64,000 nt of DNA from Streptomyces chrestomyceticus JCM 4735 (GTDB lineage Bacteria > Actinomycetota > Actinomycetes > Streptomycetales > Streptomycetaceae): positions 8,060,001 to 8,124,000 of the forward strand of contig NZ_BHZC01000001.1 of assembly GCF_003865135.1 (NCBI RefSeq), written 5' to 3'. Shown here piece after piece: positions 9,001-17,914 of the stretch; the stretch's first letter is position 1; the number at the start of each line of letters is the position of its first letter. The notes below the pieces were generated by a model, which ran no database searches, was not told the origin of the DNA, and was given only the letters and a program-made list of their open reading frames with translations. The position numbers and the translations under genes were made by a program.

Positions 9001-10185
9001 ATGCAGACGGAGCTGAGCAACCGGCTGGGAGTCGAGCACGCCGTCTTCGGGTTCACCCCGTTCCCGGCGGTGGCCGCCGCGATCACCCGTGCCGGGGGCT
9101 TCGGCGTGCTCGGCGCGGTCCGCTACGCGGCCGCCGACGAACTGGCCCGCGACCTGGACTGGATCGAGCGGCACACCGACGGCAAACCGTACGGCCTCGA
9201 CGTCGTGATGCCCGCGAAGAAGGTCGAGGGCGTCACGGAGGCGGACATCGAGGCGATGATCCCGCCCGAGCACCGCCGCTTCGTCGCGCGGACCCTGGCC
9301 GCACACCAGGTGCCCGAACTGCCCCCGGGCGAGGCGTCCGGCTGGCGCATCACCGGCTGGCTGGAGCAGGTGGCCCGCTCCCAGCTCGACGTGGCCTTCG
9401 AGTACCCGATCAAACTGCTGGCCAACGCGCTCGGCTCACCACCCGCCGACGTCGTCGAACGCGCCCACGCGCACGGCGTCCTCGTCGCCGCCCTCGCGGG
9501 CAGCCCCCGGCACGCTCGGCACCACCGGGATGCCGGTATCGACATCGTCGTCGCCCAGGGCTACGAGGCCGGCGGTCATACCGGTGAGATCGCCACCATG
9601 GTGCTCACCCCCGAAGTCGTCCGCGCCGTCGACCCGCTGCCCGTGCTCGCGGCCGGTGGCATCGGTACGGGTGAACAGGTCGCCGCCGGGCTGGCCCTCG
9701 GCGCCCAGGGCGTCTGGCTCGGCTCCGTCTGGCTGACCACCGAGGAGGCCGGGCTGCACTCCCGGCGGCTCACCGAGAAACTGCTCGCGGCGGGCTCCGG
9801 CGACACCGTCCGCTCGCGCGCGCTGACCGGCAAGCCCGCACGGCAGCTCCGTACGGCGTGGACGGACGCCTGGGACGACCCGTCCAGCCCCGCGCCGCTG
9901 CCCATGCCCCTGCAAGGACTGCTGGTCGCCGAGGCCGTCTCCCGTATACAGAAGTACGAGGTCGAGCCGCTGCTCGGCACGCCGGTCGGCCAGATCGTCG
10001 GGCAGATGAACTCCGAACGCAGTGTGCAGGCGGTCTTCGACGAGCTGACCCGCGGCTTCGAGCGGGCCGTCGACCGCATGGACCGGATCGCCGGGCGCAC
10101 GGCCGGGCGCGCGGATCAGCGCACCGACGGGCACACGGCCGGGCGCGCGGGCGGGCCCACCGACGGGCGCGCGGCCGGGCTCTAG
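9001..10185 (+). CDS. nitronate monooxygenase family protein
   Basis: 394 residues forming an FMN-dependent TIM barrel of the nitronate monooxygenase/2-nitropropane dioxygenase family. Visible signatures are ITRAGGFGVLGA near the start, DIVVAQGYEAGGHTG (with the catalytic-type His), and the phosphate-binding LPVLAAGGIGTGEQVAAGLALGAQGVWLGS. Such enzymes oxidise alkyl nitronates, including the toxin propionate-3-nitronate; some relatives act as enoyl-ACP reductases. The last 35 residues are a repetitive GRxAGR/TDGR tail encoded by gggcgcgcgg-type repeats, outside the normal fold and probably dispensable. It is followed 39 bp later by an acyl-CoA ligase gene, likely in the same operon. Confidence 0.9.
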   Translation: MQTELSNRLGVEHAVFGFTPFPAVAAAITRAGGFGVLGAVRYAAADELARDLDWIERHTDGKPYGLDVVMPAKKVEGVTEADIEAMIPPEHRRFVARTLAAHQVPELPPGEASGWRITGWLEQVARSQLDVAFEYPIKLLANALGSPPADVVERAHAHGVLVAALAGSPRHARHHRDAGIDIVVAQGYEAGGHTGEIATMVLTPEVVRAVDPLPVLAAGGIGTGEQVAAGLALGAQGVWLGSVWLTTEEAGLHSRRLTEKLLAAGSGDTVRSRALTGKPARQLRTAWTDAWDDPSSPAPLPMPLQGLLVAEAVSRIQKYEVEPLLGTPVGQIVGQMNSERSVQAVFDELTRGFERAVDRMDRIAGRTAGRADQRTDGHTAGRAGGPTDGRAAGL

Positions 10186-10224
10186 AAGGCCCCAGACACC
10201 GGCACCGAGCCGAGGAGGACACGT

Positions 10225-11790
10225 ATGCCGGCATCCATGGCGTCACCCACCCCGAACGGCTTCTGGGCGCAGGCCGCCGCCGACCCGGGGCGTACGGTGC
10301 TGATCGCCCCGGACGGCGAGGAGTGGACCGCCGCCCGGCTGCACGCCGCCTGCAACCGCCTGGTGCACGGCCTGCGCGCCGCGGGCCTGGAGCGGGGCGA
10401 CGCGTTCGCGGTGGTGCTGCCCAACGGTGTGGAGCTGTTCACCGCCTATCTCGCCGCCACCCAGGGGGGCTTCTACCTCGTACCGGTCAACCACCACGCG
10501 GTCGGCCCGGAGATCGCCTGGATCGCCGGTGACGCGGAAGCCAAGGCGCTGATCGCGCACGAACGGTTCGCCGACGCGGCCCGCGCCGCCGCCGACGAGA
10601 TCGGACTGCCGCCGCGACACCGCTACTCCGTGGGCGAGGTGCCCGGATTCCGCCCGTACTCCGCGCTCCTCGACGGACAGCCGGAGACCCCGCCCGAGGA
10701 CCGCACCCTCGGCTGGGTCATGAACTACACCTCCGGCACCACCGGCCGCCCCCGCGGCATCCGCCGCCCGCTCCCCGGGAGGCTGCCCGAGGAGTCCCCG
10801 CTCGGCGGCTTCCTCGGCATCTTCGGCATCCGCCCTTTCGGCGGCAATGTGCACCTGGTGTGCTCACCGCTCTACCACACGGCCGTACTCCAATTCGCGG
10901 GCGCCTCCCTGCACATCGGGCACCAGGTCGTCCTGATGGACAAGTGGACGCCGGAGGAGATGCTGCGCCTGATCGACACGTACCGCTGCACCCACACGCA
11001 CATGGTGCCGACCCAGTTCCACCGCCTGCTCGCCCTCCCGGAGGAGGTCCGGGCGCGCTACGACGTGACCTCGATGCGGCACGCGATCCACGGCGCAGCG
11101 CCCTGCCCCGAGCACGTCAAGCGGGCGATGATCGACTGGTGGGGGAGCTGTGTGGAGGAGTACTACGCGGCGAGCGAGGGCGGCGGAGCGTTCGCCACGG
11201 CCGAGGACTGGCTCAAGAAGCCCGGTACGGTCGGCAGGGCTTGGCCCATCAGCGAACTGGCGGTCTTCAACGACGACGGCGAGCGCCTGCCACCAGGCGA
11301 ACTGGGCACCGTCTACATGAAGATGACCACCGGCGGCTTCAGCTACCACAAGGACGCGGGCAAGACCCGCGAGAACCGCATCGGCGACTTCTTCACCGTC
11401 GGCGACCTCGGGTACCTGGACGAGGACGGCTACCTCTTCCTCCGCGACCGCAAGATCGACATGATCATCTCGGGCGGCGTCAACATCTACCCCGCCGAGA
11501 TCGAGGCCACCCTGCTCGCCCACCCCGCCGTCGCCGACGCGGCCGCCTTCGGCATCCCGCACGACGACTGGGGCGAGCAGGTCAAGGCCGTTGTCGAGCC
11601 CGCCGACGGGTACGCGCCCGAGCCGGCGCTCGCCGACGCGATCCTGGCCCACTGCGCGGAGCGGCTCGCGGGGTACAAGTGCCCCAGGTCGCTTGATTTC
11701 GTCGCGGCCCTGCCCCGCGACCCGAACGGCAAGCTGTACAAGCGGCGGCTCCGCGATCCGTATTGGGCGGGACGGGAGCGCGCCGTGTAG
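10225..11790 (+). CDS. acyl-CoA synthetase (AMP-dependent ligase)
   Basis: 521 residues of the ANL adenylating superfamily. The P-loop MNYTSGTTGRPRGI is near residue 165, the A8 core DRKIDMIISGGVNIYPAEIE near 412, and the A10 lysine in PNGKLYKRRLRDPY at the C-terminus. It should activate a carboxylic acid to acyl-AMP and then acyl-CoA. Position A5 reads YYAASEGGG, where many fatty-acyl ligases have YG.TE, a variation common in long-chain and steroid-type FadD proteins. SD gaggag lies 8 nt before ATG 10225. It sits between the nitronate monooxygenase and a second ligase on the same strand, suggesting one catabolic operon. Confidence 0.9.
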   Translation: MPASMASPTPNGFWAQAAADPGRTVLIAPDGEEWTAARLHAACNRLVHGLRAAGLERGDAFAVVLPNGVELFTAYLAATQGGFYLVPVNHHAVGPEIAWIAGDAEAKALIAHERFADAARAAADEIGLPPRHRYSVGEVPGFRPYSALLDGQPETPPEDRTLGWVMNYTSGTTGRPRGIRRPLPGRLPEESPLGGFLGIFGIRPFGGNVHLVCSPLYHTAVLQFAGASLHIGHQVVLMDKWTPEEMLRLIDTYRCTHTHMVPTQFHRLLALPEEVRARYDVTSMRHAIHGAAPCPEHVKRAMIDWWGSCVEEYYAASEGGGAFATAEDWLKKPGTVGRAWPISELAVFNDDGERLPPGELGTVYMKMTTGGFSYHKDAGKTRENRIGDFFTVGDLGYLDEDGYLFLRDRKIDMIISGGVNIYPAEIEATLLAHPAVADAAAFGIPHDDWGEQVKAVVEPADGYAPEPALADAILAHCAERLAGYKCPRSLDFVAALPRDPNGKLYKRRLRDPYWAGRERAV

Positions 11791-11868
11791 CCGGGAGCAC
11801 CGGTGTCCGTGATCGCCCCGTCGCGGGGTGTCCTTGACCCGTCGCGGGCCGGGGCACAGGATCGCGCC

Positions 11869-13428
11869 ATGACGGGAGTACGGACGAACACGGTCGACGG
11901 AGTCCTGCGGCGCAGCGCGCGCCGGACGCCCGAGCGTACGGCGGTGATCCACGGCGACCGGTCCTGGACCTACCGCGAACTGGACGACGCGGTGACGGCC
12001 GCCGCGTACGCCCTGCTGGACACCGGGCTCCGGCCCGGCGACCGGGTCGCCGCGTACGGGCACAACTCCGACGCGTACGTGATCGGATTCCTGGGCTGCG
12101 CCCGCGCGGGCCTGGTGCACGTACCCGTCAACCACCACCTCACCGGCGACGAACTGCGCTACATCCTCGAACAGTCGGGCAGCGCCCTCGTCCTCACCGA
12201 CCCCGCGCTGGAGCACCGGCTGCCGTCCGGAGTACGCACCATGCCGCTGCGCGACGCGGCCGGGTCGCTGCTGGAGCGCGCGCGGGAGGCGCTGCCGTAC
12301 GGGCCGCCCGTTCCGCGTGGTGCGCAGGGCCCGTGCGATTCGCGTGATCCGTACGCCTCAGGCTCCGACGACCTGGCCCAGCTCCTCTACACCTCCGGCA
12401 CGACCGGGCTGCCCAAGGGCGCGATGATGACGCACGGCGCGCTGGTGCACGCGTACGCGTCCGCCGTCGCCGCCCTGGACCTCAAGGCCGCCGACCGGCC
12501 CGTGCACTGCCTGCCGCTCTACCATTCGGCGCAGTTGCACGTCTTCCTGATGCCGTACCTGGCCGTGGGCGCGGAGAACGTCATCCTCGACGCCCCGGAC
12601 CCGCAGCGGATCTTCGACCTGGTGGAGGCGGGCCGGGCCGACAGCCTCTTCGCGCCGCCCACCGTCTGGATCGGCCTCTCCCAGCACCCCGGCTTCGGCA
12701 CGCGGGACCTCAGCGGTCTGCGCAAGGCGTACTACGGCGCCTCCGTCATGCCGGTGCCCGTGTTGGAACGGCTGCGCGCCCGGCTGCCCGATCTCGCCTT
12801 CTACAACTGCTTCGGACAGAGCGAGATCGGCCCGCTGGCCACCGTCCTGGGGCCGGACGAGCATGAGGGCCGGATGGACTCGTGCGGCCGTCCGGTGCTG
12901 TTCGTGGAGGCCCGGGTGGTGGACGAGCACGGCACCGAAGTGCCGGACGGCACCCCCGGGGAGATCGTCTACCGCTCGCCCCAGTTGTGCTCGGGCTACT
13001 GGGACAAGCCGGAGGAGACCGCGGCGGCGTTCCGGGACGGCTGGTTCCGCTCGGGGGACTTGGCGACGCGTGACGCGGCGGGCTGCTTCACCGTGGTCGA
13101 CCGGGTCAAGGACGTCATCAACTCGGGCGGTGTCCTGGTCGCCTCGCGGCAGGTCGAGGACGCGCTGTACGCGCATCCCGCGGTCGCCGAGGTGGCGGTG
13201 ATCGGGCTGCCGGACGAGCGCTGGATCGAGGCGGTGACCGCCGTGGTCGTACCGCGGGCGGAGACCGGGGCGCCGCGGGAGGCGGAGCTGATCGCGGTCG
13301 CGCGGGAGCGGCTGGCCGGGTTCCAGGTGCCCAAACGGGTGCTGTTCGTCGAGGCGCTGCCGCGCAATGCCAGTGGCAAGATCCTCAAGCGGGAGCTACG
13401 GGACCGGTTCCGCTCCGGCGGAGCGTGA
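11869..13428 (+). CDS. acyl-CoA synthetase (AMP-dependent ligase)
   Basis: 519 residues from ATG 11869; an upstream GTG at 11803 would add 22 non-conserved residues. Core motifs: LLYTSGTTGLPKGAMMTHG near residue 173, YNCFGQSEIGPLAT near 310, the DRVKDVINSGGVLVASRQVE hinge near 415, and the C-terminal NASGKILKRELR lysine. It differs clearly from the preceding ligase, so this is not a recent duplication. Predicted activity is adenylation and thioesterification of a short or medium acyl or aryl acid; the substrate is not identifiable. It probably belongs to the 9-13 kb catabolic operon. Confidence 0.9.
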   Translation: MTGVRTNTVDGVLRRSARRTPERTAVIHGDRSWTYRELDDAVTAAAYALLDTGLRPGDRVAAYGHNSDAYVIGFLGCARAGLVHVPVNHHLTGDELRYILEQSGSALVLTDPALEHRLPSGVRTMPLRDAAGSLLERAREALPYGPPVPRGAQGPCDSRDPYASGSDDLAQLLYTSGTTGLPKGAMMTHGALVHAYASAVAALDLKAADRPVHCLPLYHSAQLHVFLMPYLAVGAENVILDAPDPQRIFDLVEAGRADSLFAPPTVWIGLSQHPGFGTRDLSGLRKAYYGASVMPVPVLERLRARLPDLAFYNCFGQSEIGPLATVLGPDEHEGRMDSCGRPVLFVEARVVDEHGTEVPDGTPGEIVYRSPQLCSGYWDKPEETAAAFRDGWFRSGDLATRDAAGCFTVVDRVKDVINSGGVLVASRQVEDALYAHPAVAEVAVIGLPDERWIEAVTAVVVPRAETGAPREAELIAVARERLAGFQVPKRVLFVEALPRNASGKILKRELRDRFRSGGA

Positions 13429-13606
13429 GCGGCCGATCATGGTCCGGGCGTCCGCCGAGGGCGATTGTCAGACCCCCCTGCCATGCTGAGAAGTGCCGGG
13501 GGAAAGGCACCGAACGACACCGCGTGTTCCCCGGTGACGAGGGCGTATGTGCTCGCTCGCCGCCCGCGTCGCGCGCCGTGACGATCGGATGCCGGAGGAG
13601 ATCAAC

Positions 13607-14401
13607 ATGCTCACGACCCAGTACGTCCCAGGTGCGCCGAACTGGCTCGACCTCGGGGCTCCCGACCTCGACGCGGCCGTCGCGTTCTACGGCGGCGTCT
13701 TCGGCTGGACCTTCAGCTCGGCGGGCCCCGACGTCGGCGGGTACGGCTTCTTCCAGCTCGACGGGAAGACCGTCGCCGGGGCCGGACCGCTGACCGAGGA
13801 GGGCGCGAGCCCGGCCTGGACCGTGCACTTCCACAGCTCCGACGTGGACGCCCTGGCCAAGACCGTGGAGCAGGCCGGCGGCACGGTCCGCTTCGGCCCG
13901 TGCGACGTCTTCACCGCCGGCCGGCTGGCCGGGTTCACCGACCCGGCCGGCGCCGAGTTCGCGGTCTGGCAGCCCGGCGACGTCCAGGGGCTGGAGCTGG
14001 TCGGCGCCTCGAACGCGGTCTGCTGGACCGAGCTCCACACGACCGACGCGGCCGCCGCGAAGGACTTCTACCGCACGGTCTTCGGGTGGGAGACGGTCGA
14101 CAACGTGATGGACGAGCACCTGGTCTACACGGTCGCCTCGCCCACCGGCACCGACCCGAACGGTGAAGCGGGCCACGCCGGCATCATGCAGTTGCCGGCC
14201 GAGAACGTCGCGGCAGGCGCCACGTCGGAGTGGCACCCGTACTTCGCGGTGGAGGACTGCGACGCGACGGTCGCCGCGTCCACGGAACGCGGCGCGACGG
14301 TCGTCATCCCGCCGGAGGACGCCGAAGGCATAGGCAGGCTCGCCATGCTGCTGGATCCGTTCGGCGCTCCGTACGCGCTGCTCACGCCGAGTCCGAGGTA
14401 G
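13607..14401 (+). CDS. VOC family protein, two glyoxalase-like domains
   Basis: 264 residues from ATG 13607, which has a good SD (ggaggag) 8 nt upstream; in-frame ATG 13589 is an alternative. Two vicinal-oxygen-chelate modules are visible, each starting with a PNWLDL or CWTELHTTD strand and the helix AVAFYGGVFGW or AKDFYRTVFGW, at about residues 8-120 and 135-262. This is the layout of the CFP30B/27-kDa antigen-like hydroxylase family of actinobacteria. Metal ligands are incomplete in both halves, so glyoxalase activity is unlikely. The function is unknown; it may bind or transform a small hydrophobic molecule. Confidence 0.85.
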   Translation: MLTTQYVPGAPNWLDLGAPDLDAAVAFYGGVFGWTFSSAGPDVGGYGFFQLDGKTVAGAGPLTEEGASPAWTVHFHSSDVDALAKTVEQAGGTVRFGPCDVFTAGRLAGFTDPAGAEFAVWQPGDVQGLELVGASNAVCWTELHTTDAAAAKDFYRTVFGWETVDNVMDEHLVYTVASPTGTDPNGEAGHAGIMQLPAENVAAGATSEWHPYFAVEDCDATVAASTERGATVVIPPEDAEGIGRLAMLLDPFGAPYALLTPSPR

Positions 14402-14435
14402 GGGAGGCCGGAGGGGCGGAGACCGACAGGAAGGC

Positions 14436-14468
14436 CGGTCGAGGGCCCGTCGCTCGGGTCCTCGACCG
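14436..14468. terminator. stem-loop terminator between convergent genes
   Basis: A 14-bp stem with one mismatch (cggtcgagggcccg and cgggtcctcgaccg) closes a 5-nt loop (tcgct). It lies 35 bp after the VOC gene and before the convergent DUF4240 gene, so it can serve both. There is no U-tract, as is usual in Streptomyces. Confidence 0.6.
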
Positions 14469-14556
14469 CGTAGGTGTCGACCGGTGGCACCGTTGGTCAG
14501 TGGCGCTGTCGGTCAGTGGCGCCGTGGGTCACCGGGTCGGTCCCGTACCGGGCGCG

Positions 14557-14985
14557 TCAGGCGGCCCAGCCCTTGGTGTTCGCGTACGACTCGTAGGAGT
14601 AGCGAGTGGCGCGGTTCCATTCTTCGCCGGTGATGCGTTCGTAGGCGTGGTCCGGTGCGTAGAGCAGGCTCTCCGCTCAGACGAGGTCGGTGGCGAACGG
14701 GGCGAAGGCGCTCGGGTTCCGGAGTACGCCGTCGAACACCTCGCGGCCGGCGGCGACGACCGCGCAGCGTGTGGAGAGGAAGGAGTCACCGGAGAGGCCC
14801 TGGCCGAGTTCCTTGCGGTCCAGGCGGTAGAGGGCCCAGGAAAGCTGCTCGGCGAAGCCGGTGACCATGTACACCGGGGACCGGGCTAGGTGCTCGGTCA
14901 GTGCGGCTGCCAGGCGTTCGGAGTCAGGGTCCGGTCCTGTGGGTGTGCAGGCGTCGATGAGCTGCCAAAAGGTGTCTTCGTTCAT
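14557..14985 (-). pseudogene. DUF4240 protein interrupted by in-frame TGA
   Basis: ATG 14985 opens a frame beginning MNEDTFWQLIDACTPTG, the start typical of DUF4240 proteins, and continues through GREVFDGVLRNPSAFAPF to a TGA at 14677-14679. In the same frame, directly after that stop, the reading continues as AESLLYAPDHAYERITGEEW and ends at a TGA at 14557-14559. That continuation carries the domain's usual C-terminal ...LLYAP..AYERITG region, so the natural protein is about 142 residues with one sense codon, most simply TGG (Trp), where the stop now lies. As read, a 102-residue truncated product is made. Function of DUF4240 is unknown. A GTG-type start 10 codons upstream (15015) is less likely. 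Confidence 0.7.
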
Positions 14986-15143
14986 GGCCGCCAGCGTGAC
15001 GCAAGGGTCTGACATTGAGCGGCTACGGCCACAGCCGCGGCCCCGGCAGGGCTGGGCTCCGCGGCGCGGGCGATGCGCCGCTCGGCGTGTGGCAGTAGCT
15101 TCTGGCCGCCGGGCAGCGGAATGAGCGGGACGGCCCCTTGCCC

Positions 15144-16466
15144 TCAGTCGCGGGCGTCCACGATGCGTTTCAGTTTGCCGACGGAGCGTTCCAGGGTTTC
15201 CGGGTCGACGATCTCCACGGCGACCGAGACGCCGATGCCGTCCTTGACGCCGCGGACGATCCGGCCGACGGCGGCCGTGCGCTCCTCCGGGGTCGCGTCC
15301 GGCCGGGCTTCCGCCCGTACGGTCAGGTGGTCCATCCGGCCTTCCCGGGTCAGCCGCAGTTGGAAGTGCGGCGCGACGCCCGGCGTGCGCAGCACGATTT
15401 CCTCGATCTGGGCGGGGAAGAGGTTCACACCGCGCAGGATGACCATGTCGTCGCAGCGGCCGGTGATCCGTTCCATCCGGCGGAAGGCGGGCCAGGCGGT
15501 GCCGGGCAGCAGCCGGGTCAGGTCACGGGTGCGGTAGCGGACCACCGGCAGGGCCTCCTTGGTCAGCGAGGTGAACACCAGCTCGCCGTGCTCGCCCTCC
15601 GGCAGCGGGGCGCCGGTGACCGGATCCACCACCTCCGGATAGAAGTGGTCCTCCCAGATGTGCAGCCCGTCCTTGGTCTCCACGGACTCCTGCGCGACGC
15701 CTGGACCCATCACCTCCGAGAGGCCGTAGATGTCGACCGCGTCGATCGCGAAGCGCTCCTCGATCTCGCGGCGCATCTCCTCCGTCCACGGCTCCGCGCC
15801 GAACAGCCCCGTCCTGAGGGAGGTGGTCCGCGGATCGACGCCCTGCCGTTCGAACTCGTCGAGGAGCGTGAGCAGGTAGGACGGCGTCACCATGATGATC
15901 TCGGGACGGAAGTCCTGGATGATCTGCACCTGCCGGGCGGTCATGCCTCCGGAGGCCGGGACGACCGTACAGCCGAGCCGTTCGGCGCCGTAGTGCGCGC
16001 CGAGGCCGCCGGTGAACAGGCCGTACCCGTACGCGATGTGCACCGTGTGGCCGGGCCGGCCGCCCGCCGCGTGGATCGAGCGGGCCACGACGTCGGCCCA
16101 GACGGCCAGGTCCTGTTCCGTGTAGCCGACGACCGTCGGACGGCCCGTCGTCCCGCTCGAGGCGTGGATACGGCGGATCTCGTCCTGCGGCACGGCGAAC
16201 ATGCCGAAGGGGTAGTTGGCTCGCAGGTCGTCCTTGACGGTGAACGGGAAACGGGAGAGGTCCGCGAGCGACCGGCAGTCCTCGGGGCGCACCCCGGCCC
16301 GGTCGAAGGACTGCCGGTAGAAGGGGACGTTCTCGTACGCGTGCCGCAACGAGGCGCGCAGCCGTTCCAGTTGCCGGGCCCGCAGCTCGTCGGCGGACAG
16401 CCGCCGTACGGCGTCGACCGCGCCCGCGTCCGCATACGGGCCGAACGCGCCCGTGCCGTCACTCAT
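15144..16466 (-). CDS. paaK: phenylacetate-CoA ligase family protein
   Basis: 440 residues, the standard PaaK length, ending exactly at the C-terminal domain (ERSVGKLKRIVDAR). Motifs: the ATP loop IHASSGTTGRPTVVGYTEQD near residue 95, HIAYGYGLFTGGLGAHYGAE, and YGLSEVMGPGVAQE. It should convert phenylacetate or a related aryl acid to its CoA thioester using ATP. No paaABCDE oxygenase genes are in the window, so the rest of the phenylacetate pathway must be elsewhere, or this ligase serves another aromatic acid. Divergent from the hydrolase gene at 16616, leaving a 149-bp shared promoter region. Confidence 0.9.
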   Translation of the reverse strand: MSDGTGAFGPYADAGAVDAVRRLSADELRARQLERLRASLRHAYENVPFYRQSFDRAGVRPEDCRSLADLSRFPFTVKDDLRANYPFGMFAVPQDEIRRIHASSGTTGRPTVVGYTEQDLAVWADVVARSIHAAGGRPGHTVHIAYGYGLFTGGLGAHYGAERLGCTVVPASGGMTARQVQIIQDFRPEIIMVTPSYLLTLLDEFERQGVDPRTTSLRTGLFGAEPWTEEMRREIEERFAIDAVDIYGLSEVMGPGVAQESVETKDGLHIWEDHFYPEVVDPVTGAPLPEGEHGELVFTSLTKEALPVVRYRTRDLTRLLPGTAWPAFRRMERITGRCDDMVILRGVNLFPAQIEEIVLRTPGVAPHFQLRLTREGRMDHLTVRAEARPDATPEERTAAVGRIVRGVKDGIGVSVAVEIVDPETLERSVGKLKRIVDARD

Positions 16467-16615
16467 TCCGTACTCGATCTTCGCGCATCCGGCATGTGTG
16501 TCACCGTTCCGTGTCCCGACCGATCAGTCGGTGGCTGAGTGCGCTCCAAGTAATCAGCGGACGGCGGAACCCGTCAAGGGGCGTGACGAACTCCTGCGCG
16601 GGTAGCTTCGAGCGC

Positions 16616-17314
16616 ATGAGTGACGTTCGGAAAGTGCAGGTCGGTGACGTTCGGCTGGCGTACCGGTGCTGGGGCGACGCGGACGCGCCCCCGGCGGTGC
16701 TGCTGCACTGCCTCGGCGAGGACGGTGAGGACTGGCGCGGTGTGGTCGGCCAGCTCGCGACCACCCACCGGGTGTACGCGCTGGACCTCCGGGGGCACGG
16801 GCACAGTGACTGGCCGGGGGAGTACGGCTTCGAGCGGTGGCGCGACGACGTGGCCGGGTTCCTCCGGGAGCTGCGGCTGGGGCCCGTGGCGCTCATCGGT
16901 CACTCCGTAGGCGCGGTCGTCGCGCTGCTGCTGGCCGCCGACCACCCGGAGCTGGTGGAGCGGCTGGTGCTGGAGGAAGCCGCCCCGCCCCTCCCGGCGT
17001 CACCGCCGCAGGAGATCCCGGACCCGCCACCGGGCCCGCCGGCGTTCGACTGGCAGGCCAAGGTGGCCGTGGTGGCCCAGCGCAACGCGCCGGACCCGGT
17101 GTGGTGGGACGGCCTGGCGAAGATCATCGCGCCCACCCTGGTGATCGCCGGCGGCTCCACCAGCCACATCCCGCAGCAGCAGCTCAGGGACATGGCCGAA
17201 CGTATCCCTGACAGCCGGCTGGTGACGGTCGAGGGGGCGGGCCATCTCGTGCACGAGGAGCGCCCGTTGGAATACCTCGACGCGGTCCGGACCTTTCTGG
17301 TGCCCAACCCCTGA
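16616..17314 (+). CDS. alpha/beta hydrolase
   Basis: 232 residues from ATG 16616. The open frame runs further upstream to 16496, but the fold begins at SDVRKVQVGDVRLAYRCWGD. The nucleophile elbow is IGHSVGAVVALLLAADHP near residue 89, and the catalytic His lies in TVEGAGHLVHEERP near the C-terminus. The HG-type oxyanion region is LLHCLGEDGEDW. The cap domain is short and proline-rich. Class: haloperoxidase/esterase-like hydrolases; substrate unknown. Being divergent from paaK it may hydrolyse an ester feeding that ligase, but this is only positional inference. Confidence 0.88.
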   Translation: MSDVRKVQVGDVRLAYRCWGDADAPPAVLLHCLGEDGEDWRGVVGQLATTHRVYALDLRGHGHSDWPGEYGFERWRDDVAGFLRELRLGPVALIGHSVGAVVALLLAADHPELVERLVLEEAAPPLPASPPQEIPDPPPGPPAFDWQAKVAVVAQRNAPDPVWWDGLAKIIAPTLVIAGGSTSHIPQQQLRDMAERIPDSRLVTVEGAGHLVHEERPLEYLDAVRTFLVPNP

Positions 17315-17328
17315 GGATTCCCGGGCGC

Positions 17329-17385
17329 GGACTGCCGTACGCACCCGTCGGACCGCCGTACGCACCCGCCGGACTGTCGTACGGC
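17329..17385. repeat. 21-bp direct repeat, about 2.7 copies
   Basis: Two near-identical 21-bp units (17329-17349 and 17350-17370, core ggacygccgtacgcacccg) are followed by a partial third copy ending in gtcgtacgg. The repeat lies in the 160-bp gap between the hydrolase gene and the small secreted protein gene. Confidence 0.6.
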
Positions 17386-17474
17386 GGACGGGGGCGCGCC
17401 CACGGTCGGCCCAATGCCGCAACGGTGTCCCTCTCCCGTGGTGCGCTGACCGCGCAACCCTCGAAAGGAACATC

Positions 17475-17720
17475 ATGCGTACATCACTTCGTATGACCAT
17501 CCGTGCGGCGGTCGGTCTGCTGGCCGTCGTGGCCCTGTCCGGCGCGGTGCTGTCCGCCGCGGCGCACGCCGACTCGGACGACGGGGCGGGCACCACCGTC
17601 CCCGCCGTCGGCAGTCGCGGAGATTCCGGGTCACCGTCGAAGAGCGGGTTCCTGTTCCCGGTCGACGGCCTCGCCCAGAACGCCAATGTGGGCGTCACCA
17701 GCGTGTCGGACGGTGACTGA
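17475..17720 (+). CDS. small secreted protein
   Basis: 81 residues with a clear signal peptide: Arg-rich start, hydrophobic AAVGLLAVVALSGAVLSAAA, cut near AHA/DS. The mature part of about 47 residues is Ser/Gly/Asp-rich and has no cysteine. SD (aaagga) lies 8 nt before ATG 17475. No family is recognised. It lies about 195 bp upstream of an ECF sigma factor gene on the same strand. Its closeness to that gene could mean co-regulation, but no shared promoter is visible. Confidence 0.6.
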   Translation: MRTSLRMTIRAAVGLLAVVALSGAVLSAAAHADSDDGAGTTVPAVGSRGDSGSPSKSGFLFPVDGLAQNANVGVTSVSDGD

Positions 17721-17914
17721 CCGGGGCTGATCGGAGCTGACCGGGGCTGACTGGAACCGGTCGGGTCTGACGAGGGACGGTCGGGTCTGGCCGGGACCGG
17801 TCAGGTCAGGGCGGACCCGGCCGCCGGTCTCCGCGCCGACGCCGCCTGCCCGCCCGGTCGTACGATGATCGCCCGGGCGGGCAGGCGGTGGCCCGGTACG
17901 CGGAGGGGGCGGGT

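Noticed and set aside
14677..14679. Selenocysteine insertion at the in-frame TGA of the DUF4240 gene
   Set aside because: DUF4240 is not a redox selenoprotein family, I see no SECIS-like hairpin directly downstream, and a TGG-to-TGA change is simpler.
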